A stretch of DNA of 64,000 bases from NCBI GenBank assembly GCA_031292555.1, contig JARLGV010000072.1:1-64000 (forward strand). Direction: 5' to 3'. The notes under the pieces were generated by a model. It was not told where the DNA came from. It ran no database searches and saw nothing but the letters and a program-made list of their open reading frames with translations. Position numbers and translations under genes: made by a program. Position 1 is the first letter of the stretch, and the number at the start of each line of letters is the position of its first letter. Source of the stretch: Fimbriimonas sp. GTDB lineage: Bacteria; Armatimonadota; Fimbriimonadia; Fimbriimonadales; Fimbriimonadaceae. Shown in pieces: positions 43,866 to 52,919 of this stretch.

Positions 43866-45581
43866 CTAGATACCCATCATGGCATCGTCCTCTTCCTCGA
43901 ATGTTCCGTAATAGTAAGGCGTCTTCGACTCAAATTCGCCCGCGCACGTGTCGACCATTTTGAAAACGGGCTTAACCTTTTGGCTCTCGATCTCCAATGC
44001 CGCCCGAACGCTCCAAGCCAAGTCAGCTGGCAAACCCTCGACTGATTTACGAAGACTTCGCGCCTCTCGGGTGTCTTTCGGGTCTACTCCGAGTATTGAA
44101 GCAATCGTTGGACTAGGGAATCCCAGGAGAAATGCCTCTTGAACGATCTCGCCAATCTCGCTCGATTCGCTCCGCCCCGCGGCCGCGAGCTTTGCCTCCA
44201 TCGCAAGCAACGTATTGATCTTCCGCAGAAACCAGCGGTCGACGCGACTTACGCGATTCACTTCATCGACCGTCCAGCCGCGCCTCAGCCCTTCGGCAAG
44301 TGCCCACAGGCGTTCGTCAGTGGGCTTCCTGATCGCGTTGCGAAGACTGTCATCTTCCATCCCCGCGAACTTCGGATGGCGAAGGTCCTTCTGACGAACC
44401 TCCAGGCCGCGTAACGCCTTCATGAGCGCCGCTTCAAACGACCGGTCGATGGCCATGACCTCGCCCGTGGCCTTCATCTGGGTAAACAACGATCGGTCGC
44501 CCGTCGTGAACTTGTCGAACGGCCACCGAGGGATCTTGACCACGCAATAGTCCAGCGCGGGTTCGAAGCAAGCCCGAGTCGTCCCCGTTACTTGGTTGTC
44601 GATCTCGTCGAGGGTGCGCCCAACCGCGATCTTGGCGGCAACCCTGGCAATCGGGTACCCGGTGGCTTTAGAAGCAAGGGCGGATGACCGGGAAACGCGA
44701 GGATTGACCTCGATAATGTAGTAGTCAAAGCTGTCCGGATTCACGGCGAGTTGGACGTTGCAACCCCCTTCAATTCCGAGCGCCTGAATGATCTTGAGTG
44801 ACGCGGTTCGAAGCATGTGATACTCCAGGTCGCTAAGCGTCTGTGAAGGTGCGATGACGATGGAGTCGCCAGTATGGACGCCCATCGGGTCCAGATTCTC
44901 CATATTGCAGACGGTGATGCAGTTTCCAGCCCCGTCGCGCATCACTTCGTATTCCACTTCCTTCCAGCCGAGCAGGCTACGCTCAACCATGATCTGGCTG
45001 CGCATCGATAGCTTCAAGCCCTTTCGCCCCGTTTCCCAAAGCTCCTCTCTCGTATCCGCGATTCCGCCTCCCGTTCCGCCGAGGGTGTATGCCGGTCGGA
45101 TGATGCAAGGGTACGGCACAATGTCCAGAACCGCGCTGAGTTCATCTTCGGATTGAATGATCCAACTCTCAGGAACCGGCTCCTTGATTTCGCGCATCAG
45201 TGAGCGGAAACTCTCGCGATCTTCCGCCTTCTTGATCGCGCTGAGCGGAGTGCCCAGAACGCGGATGTCGTACTTCTCAAGGATGCCGGCGTCTGCCAAC
45301 TGGGTCGCCAGGTTTAGGCCGGTCTGCCCTCCTAAGGTCGGAAGCAAAGCGTCAGGACGCTCTCGCTTTATGACACGCTCACAAAAGTCGACGTTAAGCG
45401 GCTCAATGTAGAGCGCATCGCTCACGCCGGGATCGGTCATGATCGTAGCTGGATTGCTGTTGATCAGGACAACGGTGTGGCCCTCTTCTTTGAGGCTCTT
45501 ACAGGCTTGAGTGCCCGCATAATCAAACTCGGCAGCCTGTCCGATAACGATCGGGCCAGAGCCGATGACAAGGACCTTCAT
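43866..45581 (-). CDS. carB: Carbamoyl-phosphate synthase large subunit, N-terminal half
   Basis: 571 residues corresponding to the first half of Car[20 protein letters not shown] opens the preATP-grasp domain, followed by [31 protein letters not shown]-type strand and [22 protein letters not shown]. The oligomerisation domain (about 400-560) ends in [23 protein letters not shown]. The protein stops exactly where a fused CarB continues into its second half, so the split is at the natural linker and both chains can fold independently. It phosphorylates bicarbonate to carboxyphosphate. A split carB is known in some methanogens and Aquifex; here an unrelated gene intervenes. Confidence 0.94.
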   Translation of the reverse strand: MKVLVIGSGPIVIGQAAEFDYAGTQACKSLKEEGHTVVLINSNPATIMTDPGVSDALYIEPLNVDFCERVIKRERPDALLPTLGGQTGLNLATQLADAGILEKYDIRVLGTPLSAIKKAEDRESFRSLMREIKEPVPESWIIQSEDELSAVLDIVPYPCIIRPAYTLGGTGGGIADTREELWETGRKGLKLSMRSQIMVERSLLGWKEVEYEVMRDGAGNCITVCNMENLDPMGVHTGDSIVIAPSQTLSDLEYHMLRTASLKIIQALGIEGGCNVQLAVNPDSFDYYIIEVNPRVSRSSALASKATGYPIARVAAKIAVGRTLDEIDNQVTGTTRACFEPALDYCVVKIPRWPFDKFTTGDRSLFTQMKATGEVMAIDRSFEAALMKALRGLEVRQKDLRHPKFAGMEDDSLRNAIRKPTDERLWALAEGLRRGWTVDEVNRVSRVDRWFLRKINTLLAMEAKLAAAGRSESSEIGEIVQEAFLLGFPSPTIASILGVDPKDTREARSLRKSVEGLPADLAWSVRAALEIESQKVKPVFKMVDTCAGEFESKTPYYYGTFEEEDDAMMGI

Positions 45582-45685
45582 TCTAAAAATGCAGTCTGAC
45601 AGGTTTTGGCCGCCAAACGGCCCTGTGAGGCGGAAAAACTCGGGAATGGTCCGATTGTTCGCCCAAACGGCCTGAATCCCGATGG

Positions 45686-46423
45686 CTAGGCCGGCTCGGC
45701 TAGGGTGGTCGCCTGTGCCTTTCGAACCAGTTCACGAATGCTCGCATCTTGCGCTTTGGCGAAGTCGGTAGGCGTTCCATCGAAGATGAGATGCCCCTCG
45801 TGTAAGAACGCGATCCGATCGGCCACCCGATAGACGGAACTGACGTCGTGACTGACGACTACGCTCGTAACGTGGAATTCCTTGCACACGTCCACGATAA
45901 GGCTGTCGATGGTGTAGGCCGTTATTGGATCGAGCCCGGTGGTCGGCTCGTCATAGAGAAGGACTCTCGGATTAAGGGCAAGTGCTCGTGCGATCCCGAC
46001 CCTCTTACGCATGCCTCCGCTCAGTTCTGCCGGCATCTTGGCGCCTTCGCCGTCTAGGCCAACCCGCCGGAGCACGTCGTAAGCCACCTGCAACTGTTTG
46101 TCTTTCTTGAGGCGAAGCTGGCGTCGAATGCCAAATAGCACGTTGTCCTGAACGTTCATGTAGTCGAACAGTGCAGCCGATTGAAACACCATTCCCATCC
46201 GGCGACGTGCTTCCTCGGCATTCTGGATCACGTCGATACCGTCTACGAATACCGAACCCTCAGATGGTTCGAGCAACCCGCAAATGCAGCGCAACAGCGT
46301 CGTCTTACCACCTCCGCTGCTGCCCATTATCGCGACGACTTCGCCTTGGGCAACCTCAAGGTCGATCGACTGAAGCACGGTGCGATCTCCGAACCTCTTG
46401 ACAAGGCCCCGGACACTCACCAT
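45686..46423 (-). CDS. ABC transporter ATP-binding protein, MlaF/Ttg2A type
   Basis: 245 residues. Walker [10 protein letters not shown] (34-42), Q-loop at Gln81 ([10 protein letters not shown]), signature LSGGM (134-138), Walker [13 protein letters not shown] (154-165) and H-loop SHD. The SGGGKTT loop and [18 protein letters not shown] segment are typical of the Mla phospholipid-transport ATPases. The MlaE permease and MlaD substrate protein that should accompany it are not in this window. It begins 13 bp after the AraC regulator gene, which itself follows the lipoprotein gene, so the three may share one transcript. Confidence 0.92.
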   Translation of the reverse strand: MVSVRGLVKRFGDRTVLQSIDLEVAQGEVVAIMGSSGGGKTTLLRCICGLLEPSEGSVFVDGIDVIQNAEEARRRMGMVFQSAALFDYMNVQDNVLFGIRRQLRLKKDKQLQVAYDVLRRVGLDGEGAKMPAELSGGMRKRVGIARALALNPRVLLYDEPTTGLDPITAYTIDSLIVDVCKEFHVTSVVVSHDVSSVYRVADRIAFLHEGHLIFDGTPTDFAKAQDASIRELVRKAQATTLAEPA

Positions 46424-46436
46424 GCGCGCAGGTTAC

Positions 46437-47681
46437 CTATTCCCCGCCCCTGCGTATGCTCGTCGGGCTGACCTGGAACCTTTGCGTGAACGCGCGGCTG
46501 AAGTGCGACAATCCTGCGAAACCGACTGCCTTGGCAACCGCGGAGACGGCGATCTCTTCCTCGTTCAGCATCTGTCTCGCCTTCTCTAGACGGAGTGAAA
46601 CCAGAAACTTGTGGAAGGGCTGCCCCGTCGCCTCCTTGAAAAGAAAGCGAAAGTGTGAGGTGCTCAATCCCAAGAGCGCCGCCACACTTGCGTCGGTCAA
46701 GTTCTTGGCGTAATTCCGCTCCACCATAGCAAGCGCCCGATCCACTAGATAGGACGATGGGCTGTGCATCTCCTTGAAGATCGAGGCCGTTATCGCTTCC
46801 GCTTGCGTCTTGACGGCCTCGGCAAGGTCTTCTACCGTATCGATCGACTCAAACTGGCGAGCGCTTGCTAGAAGTGCTCGGTGCATTTCGCGCGTGCCGC
46901 CAATCTCGATTGTGGCGGCTGTAACGACGGCGAGAAACGTCAACGCCTCGCCCCGCGCTTCATCGAGATCGACCGTCGACCTCAACGCAGTTTCCATCTG
47001 CTCCATCGCTCTCGTGAACTTAAGACGGTCCCCAATACGGATGCTCGAACCAATTTCGCCCAACGAAATGCCGCCGGATTTCAGTTGGAACGGGCACCCC
47101 TTGGAGACGGCATGCTCAAGCAGGACATCGAAAACGACAAACGAGGCAGGGCTGCCCAGGTCCTTGAAGCGCACTGTCTCGGCTACCGTATCGGTCGGCA
47201 CATCGATCGTCAGCAAATCGACCCGGTAGGGCGTGTGATTGATCTCGCAGGTTCCGAGTGTTTCTAGGCTTGTCCCGTCACCGTTCACCAGGTTCAACGG
47301 CGTAGTATCGCGCGCGTCTCGGTAATGGCGGCCATTCAAAAGGTCCTGTCGAAAGGACGGCTCCCGCGAGTGACTCAATTGAATGCTCGCACCGAGCGTT
47401 CCCAACGACTCCTCTTCCTTACCGGAGAAAAGCGCGAAAATCCCAAGGAGGTGAACGCGGACCAAAGGCCCGAAGTCGGCATCGATCTTCGCTTCCATGG
47501 AGAACGGAAGCGAACGAGCCGGATGGCCTCGATGAGGCCCGCCATTGCTCTGCCAAGCGATGCTGCCCGAAGACGTAAATTTGAGATCGACGTCCTCCGC
47601 CGTAAACGTTGGGCCCGTTTTCGGCCGAACGAAGTCAGCGGCAACGATATGGGTACGCGAGGATTGAACCATCGAATTCAA
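46437..47681 (-). CDS. AraC-family transcriptional regulator
   Basis: 414 residues; the last 105 form the AraC DNA-binding domain with two helix-turn-helices (LTDASVAALLGLSTSHFRFLF and ISVSAVAKAVGFAGLSHFSRAF-type region, ending FQVSPTSIRR). The N-terminal 300 residues are not a cupin or other sensor I recognise: an N-terminal beta-rich part (to about 200) followed by a helical segment. The start may be ATG 47672 rather than TTG 47681. It lies between the peptide-binding lipoprotein (31 bp upstream) and the ABC ATPase (13 bp downstream), and is likely co-transcribed with them, possibly regulating its own operon. Confidence 0.85.
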   Translation of the reverse strand: MNSMVQSSRTHIVAADFVRPKTGPTFTAEDVDLKFTSSGSIAWQSNGGPHRGHPARSLPFSMEAKIDADFGPLVRVHLLGIFALFSGKEEESLGTLGASIQLSHSREPSFRQDLLNGRHYRDARDTTPLNLVNGDGTSLETLGTCEINHTPYRVDLLTIDVPTDTVAETVRFKDLGSPASFVVFDVLLEHAVSKGCPFQLKSGGISLGEIGSSIRIGDRLKFTRAMEQMETALRSTVDLDEARGEALTFLAVVTAATIEIGGTREMHRALLASARQFESIDTVEDLAEAVKTQAEAITASIFKEMHSPSSYLVDRALAMVERNYAKNLTDASVAALLGLSTSHFRFLFKEATGQPFHKFLVSLRLEKARQMLNEEEIAVSAVAKAVGFAGLSHFSRAFTQRFQVSPTSIRRGGE

Positions 47682-47712
47682 GACGGGGATCGCAGACGCG
47701 CTCCCTATTCAA

Positions 47713-49344
47713 CTACTCCAAACTAACTGTAGTATGTGGCAAGTGGCCGAAAACCGATTCCCTCAGCCCATGAACTCGTGGACTGATCAACTCGGCGTCT
47801 TTCTCGATATAGATGGGAACGAACGGGGCATCCTGTAGCACGATGTCCTCTGCCTGAGCATAGAGCTTTAGCCGTTCCGCGTCGTTACCGACCATCGTGT
47901 CCCCCTTGGCACACAGCGCGTCGAACTCGGGATTGCTATAGTTGATTCGATTCTCCACGCCGGTCGTCGAGAGCAGAAGGCTCAAGAAGTTCTGTGGATC
48001 CAAGTAGTCTGCGGACCAGCGCATGTGGAAGAAGTCGAGTTCTTTCTTGTTGTGCTTGTCCAAGTATGCGGCCCAAAGCAGCATCTGCGTCTTGCAGTCG
48101 ATGCCCAAGTTTTGCCTGAGCTGGGTCGCCACCGCCTCTGCCACCAATTTGACGTCCGCTTGGCCATCGCGGTGATAAATCACTAACGGCGGTAAGTTCT
48201 TTCCATCTGGATAGCCCGCTGCCGCAAGCAGCCGCTTTGCTTCGGCAACGTTGAACGGAATGTACTTCGCATCGGCCCGGAAGCCAAGCACTGAGGGGGG
48301 AAGAATGCTGTGCGCGATCGGCGTCACTCCGTTCAAACGCTGGATATCCGGGTTCTTCCCGTCAAGAGTCTCGTTCACTAACTTCTCCGAATCGATCGCC
48401 ATGGCAAAAGCGCGACGGACGTTTCGGTCCTTAAACGGAGCATAAGACTTGCAGTTGAGACCAACGTAGTAGAGCGCCGGTCTCTCGAAGAAGTGAATCT
48501 GGTCCTTGAATTTTGGATCGGCAAGCAATCCAGGCAAGTCTTGACGCTCGATGCGTGTTAGGTCAAGTTCGCCGGATTTGAATTTATTGAGACGCGTCTG
48601 GGGGTCCTTGATAATCGTTCTCTCGATTTTGTCGATCTTCGGCGCTCCGTCTCGGTAATCCTTGTTGGCAGCAAGGACAAGCAGTTGGTCCGGCTGGAAC
48701 GATTCCGCTTTATACGGCCCCGTTCCGACCATCTGCTCTACTTTTTGGATTTCGCCACCGTTGTTCAGAGCCTCTTTGCATACGACGTATGAGTCAGGGT
48801 AGGTGAGGAGTCCAAGGAAGTAAGGCCTCGGCTTGTCCGCGACGATCACTAGGTGATATTTGTCGATCACCTTAACTCCCTTGAGTTCCGTCGCCTTCTT
48901 TGCCCATCGGTCGGCAAAACCGTCGATCGCGAAGAGGTAATCGCCCGCCGTCGGGGAGCTGAAGTCTGGATTGGCCGCTCGCTCGATCGAATACTTGAAG
49001 TCGTCCGCCGTCACTTCTCTGCCGTTATGGAACTTAACCCCTTGGTGGAGCGTGAACGTATACGTTCTGCCGTCTTTAGCAACATCCCACTTCTCCGCGA
49101 TATTCGGCACGACTTGGTTCTTCTCGTCCCACTTGACCAACCCTTCGAACACCTGCTGTATCGCGTCGATCGTGTCGCCATCCTGCACCTTTGCCGGGTC
49201 GAGCGTTGTCATGTCTGTCGAAATCGGATAGCGGAAGATATTCTGCTTGCCGGCCGAACTTCGCTCGGAGAAATTGCCCTTTCCGCAACCGAATATGGCA
49301 AGCAGAATAAGGGCGAATAAAATGGTGGCGGAGAACCGTCTCAT
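47713..49344 (-). CDS. Extracellular solute-binding lipoprotein (SBP_bac_5, OppA/DppA type)
   Basis: 543 residues. A lipoprotein signal peptide ends in IFGC with Cys20 as the lipidated residue. Family features: TLDPAKVQDGDTIDAIQQVFEGLV near the start, AANPDFSSPTAGDY, and a substrate pocket framed by VGLNCKSYAPFKDRNVRRAFAMAID. Such proteins bind oligopeptides or similar solutes and hand them to a permease. No permease or OppD/F-type ATPase is adjacent; the ATPase nearby is of Mla type. It is the first gene of the likely transcript through the AraC gene and is divergent from the cyclase/NB-ARC gene B. Confidence 0.93.
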   Translation of the reverse strand: MRRFSATILFALILLAIFGCGKGNFSERSSAGKQNIFRYPISTDMTTLDPAKVQDGDTIDAIQQVFEGLVKWDEKNQVVPNIAEKWDVAKDGRTYTFTLHQGVKFHNGREVTADDFKYSIERAANPDFSSPTAGDYLFAIDGFADRWAKKATELKGVKVIDKYHLVIVADKPRPYFLGLLTYPDSYVVCKEALNNGGEIQKVEQMVGTGPYKAESFQPDQLLVLAANKDYRDGAPKIDKIERTIIKDPQTRLNKFKSGELDLTRIERQDLPGLLADPKFKDQIHFFERPALYYVGLNCKSYAPFKDRNVRRAFAMAIDSEKLVNETLDGKNPDIQRLNGVTPIAHSILPPSVLGFRADAKYIPFNVAEAKRLLAAAGYPDGKNLPPLVIYHRDGQADVKLVAEAVATQLRQNLGIDCKTQMLLWAAYLDKHNKKELDFFHMRWSADYLDPQNFLSLLLSTTGVENRINYSNPEFDALCAKGDTMVGNDAERLKLYAQAEDIVLQDAPFVPIYIEKDAELISPRVHGLRESVFGHLPHTTVSLE

Positions 49345-49490
49345 TGGCGAAGATTCTACACTCTAAGCGAGAATCTGGGTACTCCGAGGCTTCGCCGCCC
49401 TGATTTGTGAGCCTGGATACGTGCTAAGATCACTGGATACGGACCACGTTCGACACAGCAACAATTTGGGCTGTGCAACTGGGAAGAAAG

Positions 49491-52127
49491 ATGTTAGATT
49501 CTGCCGACCTCACTTTTATGTTCACGGACATCGAAGGGAGTACGCGTCTTTGGGATAACCACCCGGACCATATGCGGTCTGCCCTCGCCAGGCACGACAC
49601 GATCATGCGTGAGACCATCGAGGAAGTTGGCGGACAAGTATTCAAGACAGTTGGCGACCAGTTTTGTGCTGTATTTCCAGACGTTCGCTCTGCAATTCAA
49701 GGTGGATTGACCGCCCAAATCCGACTAACCGAAGAGAACTGGCAAACCAAGGGGCCCAGTGGAACCGTAACTGAGCCCATTCGCGTCCGCATGGCGATTC
49801 ACACCGGCGAGGCCGAGTGCAGAGAGGGCGAATACTCCGGCCCTGCGATTCGCAGGGTCGCCGAAGTTATGGCGTTGGGCCATGGCGGACAGACTCTTCT
49901 CACGCTTCCCACCGTCGACGCCGTTGGCGAAGGACGGCCCCGCTTTGTCGAATTTCGCGACCTGGGAGAGCACCGTCTCAAAGACCTGCAGCGCCCCGAG
50001 CGCATCTTTCAAATCGTGCATCCGCAATTGATGGACGGCTTCAAGCCGCTCCGCTCCTTGGACCACATCCCAAACAACTTTCCTCAGCAGATCACGAGCT
50101 TCGTCGGCAGGGAACGTGAGTTGCGAGATATCAAACGGCTCGTCACCAATGCAAAGCTGCTGACGCTTACCGGAGCAGGGGGCACGGGAAAGACCAGACT
50201 GGCGCTTCAGGCATCCCTTGAACTGCTCGATCCGTCAGCAGACGGTTCGTGGATCGTCGAGTTTGGATCGATCACCGATCCGGCTCTCGTCCCCCAGACG
50301 CTCGCGAGCACGATCGGGATACGGGAAGAGCCGAATCGACCAGTCACCGAGACGCTTATCGACTATCTCAAGCCCAAGCGAATTTCGCTTCTTATCGATA
50401 ATGCCGAACACTTGCTGACGCCAATCGCCAGGCTCGTGGACCGGCTTATCCGGCAATGCCCGCATCTCAAAATCCTCGCCACAAGCCGCGAACCGATGTC
50501 GGTGAATGGCGAACAAACCTACCGAGTACCTTCACTCACATTCCCAGAGACGCGTGGGGCACTTTCCCGGGAAGAAGTCGTCAAGTTCGAAGCTATTCGG
50601 TTGTTCGTAGACCGAGCCATGCTCGTCATGCCTACATTCCAGGTAACCGACCAGAATGTCGGCGCGATCGTCCAGATCTGTAAACGGTTGGACGGCATTC
50701 CGATGGCAATCGAGCTTGCAGCCGCGCGTGTCAGATCGCTGCAGGTCGACCAGATTGCCGAACGGCTTGACGATCGTTTTCACCTCCTCACCGGGGGCTT
50801 CCGAACCTCACTGCCTCGACAGAAGACGCTCCGAGCAATGATCGATTGGAGCTACGACCTGCTCAATGATGAGGAGAAAACGCTCTTCCGCCGCTTCTCG
50901 GTCTTCACGGGAGGCTGGAGCTTGGATGCTGCCGAGCACATCTGTGCCGACGAAGAGATCGAATCATGGGTTGTTCTCGATATCCAACAGTCACTCGTGG
51001 ATAAGTCGCTAGTTGTCTACGACGAACGTAAACAGCGTTATCGATATTCCGAGACTGTACGGGCCTATGGCCGCGAATTGCTTGAACGGAACGGCGAGAT
51101 GGAGGATATACGGCGCCGTCTGCTTGTCTACTACTTCGACTTCGTGGAGTCCACCAAAGATCGCTTGCCCGGCGCGGGTGCAGCCGATGCACTCGCCCTT
51201 TTTGACGCCGAGCAGCAGAACCTCCGGTCCGCGATCGAGTGGGGATTGGAGGGAGGAGACATTTGCCAGTCGCTGGGACTCGCAAACGGCCTCATGACCT
51301 TCTTCGATATCCGCGGCGAATACACCGAAGGCTGCAAAACCTATCAATCGCTCCTTGCCAAGACACCAAAGGAAGCCAAGGTAGTTCGAGCAAGGGGCCT
51401 CTGGTCGTTAGGGATCCTAAGCTTTCGTTTGACCCGGTATACCCAAGCTCAGACAGTCTTGCAGGAGGCCGTAACGTTGTACAACGAACTAGGGGACGAG
51501 TACGGTGTCGCCACTGCGATCAACACTCTCGGCGTCATCTGTCATCAGCTCGAGAAATTCGACGAGGCGACACGTTTCTTTGAAGAAGCGTTGCCCCACT
51601 TCGAACGGATCGGCGACGAAATGCGCATTGCCATGACCTTGAATAACCTCGGGCTGCTCGCACTGTCAAAGGAACAGGACTTCGGCCGAGCGATTGCGTA
51701 CTTCGAGAAAGCGGTACAGATTAACCGAAAGCTCGGGCTCCGCCGAGGCGAAGCAAACAACCTGATCAACATCGCCTACACGTCGCTGCGACAGGGGGAC
51801 GCCGCCTCTGCCCGTGAACTCGCTCGAACTTCCTTCGAGATGAGCCTCGAGATTGGCGACAAGATCTACATCCTGCAGTCGATCGAAGTGCTCGCCCCCG
51901 CCGAAAACGCATTGGATCGCGCCGAGGTCGCCGCGATGCTCGTGGGTGCCAAGGAGGCTACCATGGAGTCCCTCGGTGCAAAGGTTGCTACATCGAGTTT
52001 GGACGAGTACCTCGTGAACGTCGCCGCAATACGCTCCAAGTTGGGCGATGAGGCATTCGACGCGGCTATCGCTCGGGGCCGTTCGCTCTCGCTTGAGGAG
52101 GCATTCCACCTTTCTATGGAGGCCTGA
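49491..52127 (+). CDS. Class III cyclase domain (catalytic triad degenerate) - NB-ARC - TPR protein B
   Basis: 878 residues from ATG 49491, preceded by GGGAAG; a GTG at 49473 would add six residues. The cyclase domain keeps both metal aspartates, Asp13 (FTDIEGS) and Asp56 (KTVGDQF), and Lys52. Where active cyclases have Asp, Asn and Arg, it has Glu114, Arg121 and Glu125 (EYSGPAIRRVAE), so a homodimer should not work. NB-ARC Walker A TGAGGTGKT, Walker B ISLLIDNAEHLL and LATSREPM, then TPR repeats from about 610. It is a full-length paralogue of the gene at 30754 with the opposite losses. It is divergent from the lipoprotein gene and ends 3 bp from convergent recO. Confidence 0.9.
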   Translation: MLDSADLTFMFTDIEGSTRLWDNHPDHMRSALARHDTIMRETIEEVGGQVFKTVGDQFCAVFPDVRSAIQGGLTAQIRLTEENWQTKGPSGTVTEPIRVRMAIHTGEAECREGEYSGPAIRRVAEVMALGHGGQTLLTLPTVDAVGEGRPRFVEFRDLGEHRLKDLQRPERIFQIVHPQLMDGFKPLRSLDHIPNNFPQQITSFVGRERELRDIKRLVTNAKLLTLTGAGGTGKTRLALQASLELLDPSADGSWIVEFGSITDPALVPQTLASTIGIREEPNRPVTETLIDYLKPKRISLLIDNAEHLLTPIARLVDRLIRQCPHLKILATSREPMSVNGEQTYRVPSLTFPETRGALSREEVVKFEAIRLFVDRAMLVMPTFQVTDQNVGAIVQICKRLDGIPMAIELAAARVRSLQVDQIAERLDDRFHLLTGGFRTSLPRQKTLRAMIDWSYDLLNDEEKTLFRRFSVFTGGWSLDAAEHICADEEIESWVVLDIQQSLVDKSLVVYDERKQRYRYSETVRAYGRELLERNGEMEDIRRRLLVYYFDFVESTKDRLPGAGAADALALFDAEQQNLRSAIEWGLEGGDICQSLGLANGLMTFFDIRGEYTEGCKTYQSLLAKTPKEAKVVRARGLWSLGILSFRLTRYTQAQTVLQEAVTLYNELGDEYGVATAINTLGVICHQLEKFDEATRFFEEALPHFERIGDEMRIAMTLNNLGLLALSKEQDFGRAIAYFEKAVQINRKLGLRRGEANNLINIAYTSLRQGDAASARELARTSFEMSLEIGDKIYILQSIEVLAPAENALDRAEVAAMLVGAKEATMESLGAKVATSSLDEYLVNVAAIRSKLGDEAFDAAIARGRSLSLEEAFHLSMEA

Positions 52128-52130
52128 TCC

Positions 52131-52868
52131 TCAGGCGTGCCGGAACTCTCGGACCGCCGTCTCGTTCGCCGGAAGTTGGGAGTCCGCGACGTGCTGCCAG
52201 AACGGAAGCAAGTCTGCAAGCGCTTCGGCGGCGAACTTCATGTTCGAGGGAGGCTCGTCGAAGTCAGAGAGCCGGGCCAATCCGTAAAGCACCTCCGCCC
52301 TGGTCCGGTACCTGTCGGTAAACGATGTGGCAGCTTGATCCGACACATATCCACCGGCTTGCGGCGACAAAAACGGTTCTCCCTCCACGATCTGCCGGTC
52401 TGTTGCGACACAGCGATCGAATTGAGGCATGAAACCGCTCAATTCTAGCAACCTCACTTCTGACCATATCAATGCGACGATCGGTTTGGCATGGGACTCG
52501 AGATGATGCAGGGATAGTGCCAAGAGGGCGTACGCTTCTGGAACGGGCTCATCTACCGGAAGTACGGCAGCAAATAGCTCGACAAGTGCGAGCGCGCAGC
52601 TCAATCGCTCGAAATCGGTCCGCAAACCGCGGAAGGAATGCAGGGGTTGCGCCTGGGTGATGAAAAGATTCTGCTTGCCGCTGGCCAAATTCATCACCGC
52701 GGCGCTGAGCGGATCGGACACGCCCGCAAGCCGCGATCCCCCCTTCCGAGCCCCCTTGGCCAAAACGTCGATCTTCCCTCGCTCTTCCGATAGCACGGTC
52801 AACCTCCGATCTGATTCGCCGGAGTCTCGTCGCCTTAGGACGATTGCATGGATGATCTGTTCAGACAT
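52131..52868 (-). CDS. recO: DNA repair protein RecO
   Basis: 245 residues, the usual size. The N-terminal OB-fold (AIVLRRRDSGESDRRLTVLSEERG, DVLAKGARKGGSRLAG) binds single-stranded DNA; the helical C-terminal domain begins near ALALVELFAAVL. Many homologues carry a four-cysteine zinc site after LLELSGFMPQFDRC; here only that first cysteine remains (RCVATDR, GGYVSDQ), so the zinc site is lost. It works with RecR and RecF in RecA loading. It is 51 bp downstream of a giant Ig-repeat gene on the same strand and convergent with the cyclase gene B. Confidence 0.9.
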   Translation of the reverse strand: MSEQIIHAIVLRRRDSGESDRRLTVLSEERGKIDVLAKGARKGGSRLAGVSDPLSAAVMNLASGKQNLFITQAQPLHSFRGLRTDFERLSCALALVELFAAVLPVDEPVPEAYALLALSLHHLESHAKPIVALIWSEVRLLELSGFMPQFDRCVATDRQIVEGEPFLSPQAGGYVSDQAATSFTDRYRTRAEVLYGLARLSDFDEPPSNMKFAAEALADLLPFWQHVADSQLPANETAVREFRHA

Positions 52869-52889
52869 ATTGGAGTTCTTCTATTCTCA

Positions 52890-52904
52890 GCCGCGAATCG
52901 CGGC
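52890..52904. terminator. Short hairpin between Ig-repeat gene and recO
   Basis: GCCGCG-AAT-CGCGGC lies in the 51-bp gap between the end of the giant gene and the recO start. There is no T-run. It may reduce read-through into recO. Confidence 0.3.
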
Positions 52905-52919
52905 AGGAAAGGAAGGCGA

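Noticed and set aside
41263-45581. carB split caused by a simple frameshift
   Set aside because: A complete unrelated gene with its own start and stop lies between the halves, and both halves have proper ends at the domain junction.
45608-45622. GGCCG-N5-CGGCC hairpin as a terminator between the ABC ATPase and carB
   Set aside because: Only five base pairs and no T-run; too weak to support.
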